A stretch of 64,000 nt of DNA, taken from the NCBI RefSeq assembly GCF_015706575.1, contig NW_024037047.1, positions 927,632-991,631 of the forward strand, written 5' to 3'. Below are positions 12,118-22,367 of the stretch, one piece after another. Made by a program: the position numbers and the translations under genes. Origin of the DNA: Patiria miniata. Its lineage: Eukaryota; Echinodermata; Asteroidea; Valvatida; Asterinidae. The notes below the pieces were generated by a model. The model made no database searches, had not been told where the DNA came from, and saw only the letters and a list, made by a program, of their open reading frames with translations. Positions within the stretch are counted from its first letter, which is position 1. The number at the start of each line of letters is the position of its first letter.

Positions 12118-12411
12118 AATTAGGTTTTTGCCCTTCACCGACGTTTTTAAACACTGTATACTCAGTGTGTTACCTCCCGGATGAAAGTTGGAAAAAATCA
12201 CTCGGGTGGGACTCGAACCCACGACCTCCTGCTTTCTAGTGCAGACGTCTTACCACTCGACCACCGAGCTAACGGGATCGGTTGGCTGCACTAGAAAGCA
12301 GGAGGTCGTGGGTTCGAGTCCCACCCGAGTGATTTTTTCCAACTTTCACTCGGGAGGTAACACACTGAGTATACAGTGGTTAAAAACGTCGGTGAAGGGC
12401 AAACCTAATTT
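12118..12411. mobile_element. tRNA-derived foldback element
   Basis: A near-perfect palindrome of about 290 bases. Its left arm holds, on the minus strand, a whole tRNA-like sequence (12275-12201) with A box TGGTCGAGTGG, an anticodon-like loop CTAGAAA and B box GGTTCGAGTCC. The right arm repeats only the 3' half from 'gcactagaaagcagg' on. Outside the tRNA part the arms continue through 'tcccggatgaaagttgg' and 'ccttcaccgacgttttt'. 'AATTTCTCAGAC' occurs on both sides (12066 and 12415) and may be a target duplication. The loop resembles tRNA-Ser(AGA), but the long variable arm of tRNA-Ser is absent. Confidence 0.75.
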
Positions 12412-12730
12412 GAATTTCTCAGACATTAAGAATAAATGAAATTAGGCAATAGGATAGCGCTTCGTAGCTGACTGTAGTCCTCAATCAGAACATGACGGAT
12501 GCCGTTATTTTTCGTTCCAAGGGATAAAAAGTTGATGAAAAACGGGGCACCGTGCAATCGCTATGTAAGGCCAGGTTTGTTTGGACACATCACCCAGGGC
12601 AACGCGTGACCTTGGCGGTGTAAGACATAACCTTCTACGGCGTTTAGTAAAGTCCATTACAAGTCCTCTCATGTCGAACTATTCAAATGATATGTGGCAA
12701 CAGCATTCCTGTGTAATAGTTCATCCTCTG

Positions 12731-12975
12731 TTACTTGTGATGGACTTGTGAAAGGACTTGTGTACTCGACGACAAGACTGGCTGTTGTTGTTGCTGCATC
12801 ATAATTGGTTGCTCGGGTTGTTGGAGGTGGAGCTGTTGCTGTCGATTGACAGCTGGCTGTTGCTGTCGCTGTTGCTGATGTCGCTGCTGATGCTGTTGTC
12901 ATTGCTGTCGCTGCTGCTGTTGCTGCTGCTGCTGTCATTGCTGTTGCTGCAGTCGTTGCTGTTGCTGCAGCATTT
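12731..12975 (-). pseudogene. Decayed copy of the MED25 terminal Gln-rich exon
   Basis: Minus strand, Gln frame: a CAG/CAA run with two TGA stops, then PAVNRQQQLHLQQPEQPIMM, matching PAVNQQQQFRLQQPQQPIMM of the MED25 last exon at 47356-47661. The downstream part (QPGISGIGDELSLFDLLK there) is absent; the frame ends at TAA 12731-12733. The Ala and Ser frames are open only because CAG repeats have no stops in any frame. Confidence 0.65.
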
Positions 12976-13351
12976 TACCCCGTTAGGAATGCCTGGCCAA
13001 CCGCCCTGAATATACAAAAAGTTACCAACTTTATAGCAGCAGACTTCCAAATATGGCTTCAAACCAAGTCATGTGACTAGCATGGTTCTCTGGTTCCTTA
13101 GTTAGACACGTGACTGCGATCAAATTCTCCATCCTAGAGCAAAAGGACACACTTGGGCAAGTATTACAAGTTTCAGTTGGAAGTTTTGAAAGTGCATAAG
13201 TTTGTGAGTAAAGGAACCATTTTCAATCTTCCAGCAAACATTTCTGTTTAAAAGAGAACAAAAACCACTTTGAGGTCATTAGAGTCAGCTAACTACAATG
13301 TAATTAGCAATGTCTTAAACCAGCAAGAATGTCAAGGATAGAGGGCAGTAA

Positions 13352-14418
13352 CACTGGGCGAGTAACTTGATGACACAAGTACTCGCGAGTAGTTTATGCT
13401 ACTCGTTGCTCTACTCGAGTACTTGTCCTGGTGCGAGTAGGAGCAGGTACTGACAAGTAGCAAATTACGTACTCAGCAAACAGGGAATCACTCCCTCCAC
13501 CTAGGATTCCATTCGCACAGTCAGGATATCTCACAGACTGGGACCGTGAGTGCATAAAAACGTGCAAAATTACTACTGACGTTTTTTTACTCACCATTAG
13601 GCTAATTAATGCCCACACAACACATACATCAAAATGCTATAGTTGCAAGCATGTCACCTGCAAAATTTGAGACCTTAAATCCAATTTTAAGGCAAGGTTT
13701 TGGCAGTTCAAAAACCACCCACGTCAATCTCCATGCTCTGGAAATGGGTGTGTGATTCCCAAGGTATTCAGGGTAGGTGTAGGAAGAGCCTTGCAGCTTA
13801 CTTGTTTTTTAATCAATGGCCAAATGAACATAGCGCCCTCTGCTAAAAAATGAAACATTTTGCATTCACTCAGATCAACAAGAGGGCGCTGTTTTATCTA
13901 CACGATGAAAATGTTATAGCTGAGGAGTCTTTTTGCACAATGCATTGCAGTACACATCAATGTGATGTCTCACGTATGGATTTCAATAACCCTCTGCAAA
14001 ATTAGAATTAAAAGCTGAAATTTTGGTGATGCAATGCTCACAACAACAACTTTGCTAGGCAGAAGTTTCAGGGATTATTGAAGAAACTGTAGTGAGTAAG
14101 AAGCTTGCAAATTTGATTCACACTGGTTTTATTATGCAGCACAAAGTTTTGCACGATATGGATACCTTAAGTTTTGGGACTCTCATACACAGTATTGAGA
14201 GTCCCAAATTTTCGGACTAGATATCTCAGTGGTGAAGAATGTGGTGTGACTAGCACACTATTTGCTTGTACGTTACTAAAAACGTCATACTAAATTGTAT
14301 GTCATTTTTCTGCTTTTAAGGGAATTTGGTTAAAAGCTTGCAAGTACTCGACTACTCCCGAGTAATTTCTCTGGGAGTACTCGAGTTGAAAAATCCACTA
14401 CTCGCCCAGGCCTAGCGG
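13352..14418. mobile_element. Possible hAT-like element with ACTCG subterminal repeats
   Basis: The left end reads CACTGGGCGAGTAAC, the right end complement reads AGGCCTGGGCGAGTAGTGG. Both ends are rich in ACTCGAGT-type motifs. The interior contains the hairpin repeat at 14166-14221 and no transposase. No clean target duplication was seen. Confidence 0.45.
14166..14221. repeat. Short hairpin repeat, copy 2
   Basis: Reverse-complement match of the hairpin at 7-62, including the flanks 'taccttaag' and 'ttttcggacta'. Confidence 0.6.
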
Positions 14419-15016
14419 ACAGGGTTTTGATAATTTTTTTAGGGATTTCTTTTGGTAAAACAAGGAGGTAGACAACAAAACCCAACACATATTTGTAATT
14501 TGTTTTCTCTCTCTATTGGTATTATGTTTATTTTCTGAGTAAATTCCATTTATTGTGTTTATAGCGCCTTGAGCGCCTTAATAGGTGGATATGTGCGCTT
14601 TATAAATCTTCATTAGTACGTACATAAAGATGGCGATCACTGTAATACAGTATGTAAAACTGTATTGATTCCAACGGCCACATCTGAAAATGAAAACTGC
14701 AATTTCTACCCAAAGATACTGTTCAACATGACCAAAAAATAGGGTCATTACATATATATGAAGTGCTTATTGTTGCAGAAGTCATTTTGAAGTGATAGAA
14801 ATAGTGTAAGGACTAAAACAAAAGAGAGGCCACGACTTTTAGTGAAACAGGAAGTAATAAGGATACCATAATCATATAATGTCTGGCGGAGCTAAACTGT
14901 GCCAAAGAATTTAACCTTTAATTTATATGCACAGTTTGTTGTGAGACACAAAATTAATATCAACGCAAAATATAACAAAGAAAGAAAAAATTAAAATGGT
15001 GTCAGAAATAGCCTTT

Positions 15017-15936
15017 AAAGGTAATATACGACATTTGCAAACATAAAAAAAAACCGTTAAGTACCAAATTATCGTACCATGAAATACGTTACATGACTGT
15101 AAGTGAATAATAGTCTCAAGCATTCTGTGAAATCATGGCACCTGGTATGCAGTCATTTTCAAGAAAAATGGAATTTTTGTATCAGTTTCTAATAATGGTC
15201 GGCCGACCATTGTTGGAAAAAAAAATGACTTTTTCAAATACTGCCCCCAATTTACTAAATTTAGGTTTTTGTTTGCAAATTTGTTTGCAATCGGTTACAC
15301 ATCCGTGAAGGGGTGCCAACCAGCTAGTCTAGTTCCCTGACCACACCATTCCCTGACGTATATCAACTGTTCTGTTTCGTCTGAAGCACATGTAGGTTCA
15401 GGGAACCAGACAAGAACAGCATTTTCAGATCTTAGTTTTTCCAGCATCTATGAACACAAAACTTTAAACAGGTCAGTGTAACAATATTTGCTACAAAATT
15501 TACTAAGGCCAAAAAAAAAAGTTTCCGGTTTCTGGTATGCGCGCGTGTCGCCGTAGCCATGCGCGTCGGCAAAATGAAAAAGTTTTTTTTTCAATGAAAG
15601 ATGGTGTCTCCAAACCGCCAAACTCACTGGTTTGACTGGAATCCTGCTGCTGCACAATTTGAACGTGTTTTTAGATTGGGTTATGGTCGAGAATAAGCTT
15701 TATGTGGCCTCTCTGGACTCCCACATACTTGCACTAAGTTTAGTCGGGCACCATTTGCAGACATTTGAAGCAAAAAATATCAGGTAAAAAAAAAAAAAAG
15801 CCGCGTCGCTGCACCACTTTTTGGGCAAGCTCCATACCAGAAACCGGAGACTTTTTTGGGGGGGGGGGGGCCTAACCCCCAAATCCATCCATTTCTGAAA
15901 CTTACAGCAAAAGCAAATGTCGTATATTACCTTTAA
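15017..15936. mobile_element. MITE family 1 copy interrupted by a nested element
   Basis: Outer ends TTTAAAGGTAATATACGACA and 'gtcgtatattacctttaaa' mark the element; the inner palindrome 'ctagttccctgacc...ggttcagggaaccagac' is present. The interior is split by the Harbinger-like element at 15507-15872. Confidence 0.75.
15507..15872. mobile_element. Harbinger-like MITE with TAA target duplication
   Basis: 366 bases with inverted ends GGCC + poly-A + GTTTCCGGTTTCTGGTATG and CATACCAGAAACCGGAGACT + poly-T/G + GGCC, flanked by TAA on each side (15504-15506, 15873-15875). A 3-bp TAA duplication and GG-type ends are typical of PIF/Harbinger. It is nested in MITE family 1. Confidence 0.7.
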
Positions 15937-15957
15937 AACCCACTTTCCCGTTCTTAC

Positions 15958-16146
15958 CATGTGATGTCGCGCCCCGTACAAGCCATTTATCTTGGTTTGT
16001 TTCTTCATGAGCAGCTGGTACTTTTTGATGAATCCAGCCTGGTCGTTGGGGATAAACCCATTGAACTCGGATTTGCATTGGGAGTACGTCAGTATCAAAA
16101 TAGGAATGTTACAGGCAGCATCGGTGGGGAAATGAACAAGACCAAC
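15958..16146 (-). CDS. A-type ACID exon 4, copy 2
   Basis: 63 codons between acceptor TTTTGTCCACAG and donor ATG|GTAAGA, phase 0. It encodes VGLVHFPTDAACNIPILILT and GFIPNDQAGFIKKYQLLMKK, matching the last strand and helix of the ACID domain. The donor is at the same position as in MED25 exon 54152-54337. Confidence 0.75.
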
Positions 16147-16249
16147 CTGTGGACAAAACAATTTGGCGAAGAATTCAGAATCTGTTGGTACTTGGTTGGT
16201 GGTCCTCTGAAATATTCCATCTAGGGAATTTAAACTGGAGGTGTGGCAC

Positions 16250-16503
16250 CAGGGTTTACAAGGGGCTGCGGCCACTGCCAGAAACACTGAGGCGAACCCC
16301 TTCTCTTAACGACAAGCGTTACTGGGTTCTTTAACGTGCATTACACAACACACGGGACCTACGGCTTTACGTCCCATCCGAAGGACGAAGCAATAGTGGT
16401 AAAGTGCCTTGCTCAAGAGCACAAGCACCATGTTCGCACGGCCAGGATTCGAACCCGTGTACCACGGCACACGAGTCGAACACCGTAACCATTGGACCAC
16501 AGT
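16250..16503 (-). mobile_element. tRNA-derived SINE, family I, inverted copy
   Basis: On the minus strand the A-box-like TGGTCCAATGG and B-box GGTTCGAATCC are followed by 'cttgagcaaggcactttac' and 'gggacgtaaagccgtaggtc', as in the copy at 10388-10690. Confidence 0.78.
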
Positions 16504-16697
16504 TGTTATATAATTGTACATAAAATCGGTAAACATAAGTTGATGTTTGTTTATAACCCAATGTTCGGAATACTGGTGTTTGTTATAACGATGTTTGATT
16601 AACTGTATACTTGAAACCATTTATAGTCAATGAATGAATACAACTTGCAGACTTCCACCTAAAAATAGTAATACACACAAAAAAAATTGAGACTTAC

Positions 16698-16803
16698 ACA
16701 ACTGCCTTGCATGACTTCCATTAGAGCTGTCGGGATCGTTGCCTTGCTCAGGAAACTGGAAGCCAACTTGTTGAGAGCTACACAGTAACGTACTCAATCC
16801 TTG
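16698..16803 (-). pseudogene. A-type ACID exon 3, copy 2, with 8-bp deletion
   Basis: 106 bases between acceptor GAATGCAG and donor TGT|GTAAGT; the MED25 counterpart is 114. The first 74 or so bases (encoding QGLSTLLCSSQQVGFQFPEQ) are identical to MED25 exon 55457-55570, then 8 bases are missing, so the reading becomes DPDSSNGSHARQL instead of DPDAMRALMKVM. Confidence 0.78.
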
Positions 16804-16957
16804 CTGCATTCAGAGTACAACAAATATAAAAATGCACCGGTTGAATGAAGAAATCAAACGCAGCATCCCTATCTGAAAAATTTGGTGTTCTACCAGTGCG
16901 CTATCTAGCCCTTCTGTAAGTCTTTTTAATAATAATAATACCGGAGTCTTATATAGC

Positions 16958-17150
16958 GCACGTATCTACCAACAATAAGGTACTCAAGGCGCTGGAAATT
17001 ATGTCTATTATTAAAGACAGGTAAATAAAGTTTATGAGAAATATGAGACCCATTATGTAGCACCTTGTAAGGGTTTACAAGGTACTGCGGCGCATATTGC
17101 GGCCACTGCCGGAAACACCGGGGCGAACCCCTTCTCTTACACTAAAATAG
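16958..17150 (-). mobile_element. SINE family I, 3' fragment
   Basis: Matches only the 3' half of the family ('gaaggggttcgccccggtg' on the minus strand) and continues into the tail 'agcgccttgagtacctta', which gives the family's likely 3' end. Confidence 0.65.
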
Positions 17151-17224
17151 CTTCTTTTCTTTTTTTAAACTACAAAAAAAATCTAATCTAAATAATTAAG
17201 ACGGCCTGATGTTGCGACCGTAAG

Positions 17225-18300
17225 GAACATCTCAAAAGTCAAAACGCTTGGAACATTCCACCGGGGAACATCGCCTGTTCAATCGAGACATGTGAGAACA
17301 TGCATTGTTCCCACTAGCAACAGTGGTGGTCAATGCACGTGCACACTTAATACTCGGGAACGGCCTGTTTTAGTTGGGAACATCCTGAGCACACAGCGCG
17401 TTCCCGATGGGAACACAGCGCATTCCAGATGGGAACACAGCGCGTTCCCGATGGGAACACAGCGCTTTCCCGATGGGAACACAGCGCGTTCCCGATGGGA
17501 ACACAGCGCGTTCCCGATGGGAACACAGCGCTTTCCCGATGGGAACACAGCGCGTTCCAGATGGGAACACAGCGCGTTCCCGATGGGAACACAGCGCATT
17601 CCAGATGGGAATACAGTGCGTTCCCGATGGGAACACAGCGCGTTCCTGATGGGAACACAGCGCGTTCCCGATGGGAACACAGTGCGTTCCCGATGGGAAC
17701 ACAGCGCTTTCCTGATGGGAACACAGCGCGTTCCCGATGGGAACACAGCGCGTTCCCAATGGGAACACAGCGCTTTCCCGATGGGAACACAGCGCGTTCC
17801 AGATGGGAACACAGCGCGTTCCCGATGGGAACACAGCGCGTTCCAGATGGGAATACAGTGCGTTCCCGATGGGAACACAGCGCGTTCCAGATGGGCACAC
17901 AGCGCATTCCCGATGGGAACACAGCGCGTTCCCGATGGGAACACAGCGCGTTCCAGATGGGAACACAGCGCATTCCCGATGGGAACACAGCGCGTTCCCG
18001 ATGGGAACACAGCGCGTTCCAGATGGGCACACAGCGCATTCCCGATGGGAACACAGTGCGTTCCCGATGGGAACACAGCGCGTTCCAGATGGGAACACAG
18101 CGCGTTCCCGTTGGGCACACAGCGCGTTCCCGATGGGCACACAGCGCATTCCCGATGGGCACACAGCGCGTTCCCGATGGGCACACAGCGCGTTCCCGAT
18201 GGGCACACAGCGCGTTCCCGATGTGAACACACAGTGTTCCTAAAAGGAAAGTTCCACACGTACTGAACAGGAACATTCCAACTTTTGAGACACTCCCTTA
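17225..18300. mobile_element. TIR element with internally expanded minisatellite
   Basis: Left end 'aacatctcaaaagtcaaaac' + 'gcttggaacattcc' and right end 'ggaacattccaacttttgag' are inverted repeats. The interior is almost wholly the 22-bp array at 17392-18235. A relative with the same left sequence ('gcttggaacgttccaccggg') but a single 22-bp-like unit lies at 55783-57268. Confidence 0.7.
17392..18235. repeat. 22-bp minisatellite, about 38 units
   Basis: Unit CGTTCCCGATGGGAACACAG + CG, period 22. Each unit contains the small palindrome TTCCCGATGGGAA. Common variants are CAGATGGG, TTTCCCGA and, clustered towards the right end, GGGCACACAG. The unit has no stops in any frame, so long ORFs appear on both strands; these are not genes. 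Confidence 0.92.
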
Positions 18301-18406
18301 AAAAAAAATTTCCTTCAGAGGCATATGACAGAGGCACATGCAACAAACATGTAGGGGACACACACGCATGCAGGGTTAGGAGAAACACAAAAAAAGGGGT
18401 TGAATA

Positions 18407-19320
18407 GTGGACAGACCAGTGGGTGAAGATCACAGGGAATGGGGTAGAGGAATGAACAAAGGACGGATTGAATAGGGGACAAGACCAAGAGGGGTTTAAT
18501 TAGGGGACGGGCCAGTGTTGGTGAAGATCACAGGGAAAGGGGTAGAGGAACGAACAAAGGACGGATTAAATAGGGGACAAGACCAAGAGGGGTTAATTAG
18601 GGGCCAGGCCAGTGTTGGTGAAGATCACAGGGAAAGGGGTAGAAGAACCAGCAAAGGATAGATTAAATTGGAAACAAGGCCAAGAGGGGTTAATAAGGGG
18701 ACAGACCAGTGTGGGTGAAGATCACAGGGAAAGGGGTGGAGGAACGAACAAAGGACAGATTAAATAGGGGACAAGACCAAGAAGGGTTTAATAAGGGGAC
18801 AGGCCAGTGTGGGTGAAGATCACAGGGAAAGGGTAGAAGAATTAACAAAGAACGGATTACATAGGGGACAAGATCAAGAGGGGTTAATTAGGGGACAGGC
18901 CACTGTTGGTGAAGATCACAGGGAAAGGGGTAGAGGAACGAACAAAGAACGGATTAAATAGGGGACAAGACCAAGAAGGGTTTAATAAGGGGACAGGCCA
19001 GTGTTGGTGAAGATCACAGGGAAAGGGGTAGAGGAACGAACAAATGACGGATTAAATAGGCGACAAGACCAAGAGGGGTTAATTAGGGGACAGACCAGTG
19101 TTGGTGAAGATCACAGGGAAAGGGGTAGAAGAACGAAGAAAGGACGGATTAAATAGAGGACAAGACCAAGAGGGGTTAATTAGGGGACACTGGACAGACC
19201 AGTGTGGGTGAAGATCACAGGGAAAGGGGTGGAGGAACGAATAGAGGACGGATTAATTAGGCGACAAGACCAAGAGGGGTTAATTAGGGGCCAGGCCAGT
19301 GTTGGTTAAGATCTAAGAGA
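18407..19320. repeat. Satellite-like tandem array, unit about 97 bp, 9-10 units
   Basis: 'gtgaagatcacagggaaagg' recurs at about 18423, 18524, 18617, 18715, 18815, 18909, 19008, 19107 and 19206 (spacing 93-101), with a decayed unit at 19304. Purine-rich, no gene. Confidence 0.9.
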
Positions 19321-19790
19321 ATGGAACAAAGGAGTGTGATAGTGGGTAATGGACTAAGGGGGATGGGGGGGGGGGGATTACGAGGAGAAAGGAGTGCACA
19401 AGGGCTAACTAAGGGGATTATCTATAATGAAATTGAAAAGTTAATCATTTTCAAGTTGGATGTTGAGCCAAAATGTGATGCTATCAAGATGCATGAGTCG
19501 TTTCAACCCTGGTCAAAATTTTGTTATTACAGATTTGAAAAGAGCACAATCTCAGCATTACTGCTGTGAAAACCGCATGCTGATACCATCTTTAGTTCAA
19601 AAATTAGTTGGAAGTTGGAGCACCAAAAGATGTGATAAAGTGATATGATGAAGTGGCCCTATTTTGGCCCGTTATCTCCAAATAAAAATTTCTGACAAAC
19701 GACTCATTTAGCTTGATCGCATTACATATGGTTGAATAGTCGGAAGACGATTCATCCACACTTTCTCCCAATCAAAAATAATTAGAATGA

Positions 19791-20332
19791 GTTATATAAC
19801 TGACATACAGATCCTTGTCATTTGATTGGTGGAACTCACATCACGTGACATTCGTAATTGCTCCCATTCACGCCGCAGCTCAAAAAGTACTATGTGCCCA
19901 TGGGAAATGGGAAATACTATTGAACAGTAAGGATCATCCTTGTTCCGTGACGTGGTATTTGTGTGCAAATGCATGCTGGTGTGCGCATTCAGCGTAGCGC
20001 GTAGCGCGTATTGTTTCAAAGAGCCGGCGCTACAGCGTTGGGTTCAAACATTTTCGTGAAAAGTTGGTTTGGAAGAGAGAAAGACATTTTCCTCCAGTTT
20101 TGTATTGAAATAAAAGTTCAAATGTATCAAATGACAAGGATCTATATGTCAGTTATATAAAACAAATATTGAGTGGCTTTAAATTGTGAAATGGGAGGAA
20201 TATTATCGCTCAGTAAAATCTGGACTTTTCCGGTTCACTCGGCTTCGCACCGTGAAATGGAAAAGTCCAGATTTTACCTTGCGATAATATTCCTCCCATT
20301 CCACGCTGAACCACTCAATATTTGTATAACTC
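19791..20332. mobile_element. Composite foldback element, locus 3 (inverted)
   Basis: The TIR body (19791-20162; ends GTTATATAACTGACATACAG and complement) is followed by a long hairpin (20158-20332) with tips AATATTGAGTGG / CCACTCAATATT and a loop around GTTCACTCGGCTTCGCACC. Same order as at 1618-2120 in the opposite direction, but with an unrelated stem middle. Confidence 0.75.
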
Positions 20333-20354
20333 CACTGACAAGCATGTGTTTTAC

Positions 20355-20492
20355 CCATAGTTGCTGTGGTATAAACTCCATGATAAGTTTCTGTGGCCAC
20401 TGCTTCACGGTCAGGGTGCTGATTGGTCCGACGGTCACATGACACGTGTGAGTACAAGTGACCTTAGCTTCACTGGCGGCCATCTTGGGGCG
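20355..20492 (-). CDS. A-type ACID exon 2, copy 2
   Basis: 46 codons between acceptor GCTCTCCAG and donor TGG|GTAAAA, phase 0. It encodes RPKMAASEAKVTCTHTCHVT, then VGPISTLTVKQWPQKLIMEF and IPQQLW. Same length as the MED25 exon at 57380-57517, with several substitutions. Confidence 0.75.
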
Positions 20493-21743
20493 CTGGAGAG
20501 CAACACAAACGGAACATGAACATGATGAACAACAACATTAATCCTACCTCCCCATTGTGTGTAACCTCCACTAAAAACTTCTGAGAGAAAACAGTCAATC
20601 TAGCTGTAAACTGGCCAGCCCTCTAATCTATCGTAATCCTTTGTCCGAACAGTGGCTTTATAATCCCTAACACTTAGTGTAATAAAGCCACATGTGCTGT
20701 GACTCAGCTGATATTGACAAGTGCAGGGGATTAGCAGCAGTATATGATAACAGTGGCCAGTTTGTTGACAAAGGGATTAACAAGATAAGAGTGTACATGT
20801 ACCTCTAGAAGTGCTGTATTCTATCCGAGTTTACAGGCCCTAACTCGGAAAGCTGCTAGAAGCAGTTACACCTGGTGCAGGGCAAATATTCTACAAATTA
20901 AGTCACTTGTTTAAGAAATGAGCTGCACATTCTTTGAGCTTCAAGATTGGCAGTCATCAAGCCCAGACCAACGTCCCTCTTTCTTCTATCCTACAAAAGC
21001 TCCAGATGGAATTTGAAGGATACGGGGTGGAATAGATATCTATACTACAATTCCAGGAATCTCTGTCCCGTCTGTATTTCGATTATCTCTAGAACGGGGC
21101 ATCGTGTGAAGTTGAAAATCGGCGGGTATATTGCTCGGGACCACAGAATGTGCAGTGCCAAGTTGGAAGTTGTTTGGACGAGCGGTTCTTGAAAAAGCTG
21201 CAATAAAGCAGCATTTTCTGAGCCTCAACGTGGCAGATTATAGCCTAGAACACGCACAGTCCTTTTCAATTGTTTACGTTATGTTTGGGCTAAAGCGCGC
21301 GTGCTCAATATGACGCAACAATGAAAAAAGGATGGGCACACGCATTGTAGGGAGATCATTGTCCAGAGTATTGGGGAATAGCATGCACTGCGTACCATGT
21401 TTCCGGAACTCACGTACGTGAGTAGCTGCACAGGGACATGCTTTTTGCAGGTGACTGAGCAACCATCACTGTAGGGCGATACCATTGTCCAGTATGGGTG
21501 AATATCAGTGCCGGGAATGGCCTGGCTACATGTACAAAGTGCGTTCAACCTGTGAGTTTGAGTTCAACCTGTGAAAACAACACAATTGAATCGTGTGCGT
21601 TGTTTGCATGATGTGAGCAGTTTGCAATTGCCCCCACCGAACAGACGCATTTTCCGACGGGCCCTGCACTAGTAAGTACATTTGCTTCACAATTGTATTG
21701 TGGGTTTAATCAGTTTTGGAGTTGAATCGATGAAAGAACTTAC

Positions 21744-21846
21744 CTCGTGCCATTCTAGTTGCCCTTGCCATAACACCTTACTCATTTGGTGCTGCTGCTG
21801 CTGTTGTTGCTGTTGCTGCTGTTGTTGCTGCTGCTGCTGCTGTTGT

Positions 21847-21878
<32 letters not shown>

Positions 21879-22142
21879 TTGTTGTTGCTGCTGTTGCTGC
21901 TGCTGCTGTTGTTGCTGCTGCTGCTGCTGTTGTTGTTGCCGCTGCTGCTGCAGCCGCACTCGCTGCAGCTGCAGGAATTGCTGTTGTGGCAGCAGCTGTT
22001 GGAATCGCTGTTGTGGCAGCAAGGGCAGCTGCTGTGGCTGCTGCTGTTGCTGTCGCAGCCGTAGCATTTGCTGCTGCTGCAGCCGCTGTTGCAGCGCTTG
22101 CTGCTGCTGCAGCTGTTGCAACTGCTCACTCATCCCTTCAGG
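21744..22142 (-). CDS. A-type ACID exon 1, copy 2, with very long polyQ
   Basis: 133 codons between acceptor TTAATCTCTCAG and donor GAG|GTAAGT, phase 0. It starts PEGMSEQLQQL, runs through Gln/Leu/Arg/Pro-rich sequence into an almost pure tract of about 50 Gln (mixed CAG and CAA), and ends HQMSKVLWQGQLEWHE, the start of the ACID domain. The same position in MED25 (58890-59000) has only about eight Gln. Confidence 0.72.
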
Positions 22143-22367
22143 CTGAGAGATTAAACAACAAGAAAATGAAACAAAGTTGTTAGCATTTTGGTCTGTTAAC
22201 AACAAAATTAAAGTAGAATGCAATAACTTAAGCATAAAATACATTTTAGACAGAAGATTATCGAGTCCTGAGACACCAGCAATGTATCATCCTCATTCTC
22301 ACAATCACTTGAAACATAAAAGGAAGAAATAGGTATGCTCAAACTTTTAATGCACCGGTAAAAAACT

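Larger units (their letters stand above)
15958..22142 (-). pseudogene. Second A-type ACID domain (PTOV1/MED25-like), third exon frameshifted
   Basis: Four minus-strand exons correspond one to one to the ACID exons of MED25: 22142-21744, 20492-20355, 16803-16698 and 16146-15958. Exons 1, 2 and 4 are open with good splice sites in phase 0. Exon 3 has an 8-bp deletion against the MED25 exon, so it ends in another frame; joining it to exon 4 reaches a TAA within about 13 codons. Skipping exon 3 would keep the frame but remove about 38 residues of the fold. There is no separate start codon exon in this set, and its first exon has a phase-0 acceptor, so it may have been the second half of the two-ACID gene that starts at 30582. 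A decayed MED25-type last exon follows at 12.9 kb. Probably degenerate; transcript data would decide. Confidence 0.65.

Noticed and set aside
12201..12275. A functional tRNA-Ser(AGA) gene
   Set aside because: The anticodon-like loop CTAGAAA fits, but the long variable arm is missing and the sequence is part of a foldback repeat, so it is scored as tRNA-derived.
17392..18235. CRISPR-like appearance of short regular repeats
   Set aside because: There are no unique spacers between units; it is a head-to-tail minisatellite in an animal intron.
17292..18433. Long overlapping ORFs (up to 367 codons) on both strands
   Set aside because: They are the 22-bp minisatellite read in several frames; the unit has no stop codon in any frame and 22 is not a multiple of 3, so the same peptides appear in all frames. 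No start context, splice sites or homology.
21782..22183. Poly-Leu, poly-Cys, poly-Ala and poly-Ser ORFs over CAG tracts (also at 4.2, 12.8, 30.5, 47.5, 49.5, 51.5, 52.1 and 62.0 kb)
   Set aside because: They are shadow frames of Gln-coding exons; only the minus-strand Gln frame continues into ACID or MED25 sequence with splice sites in phase.
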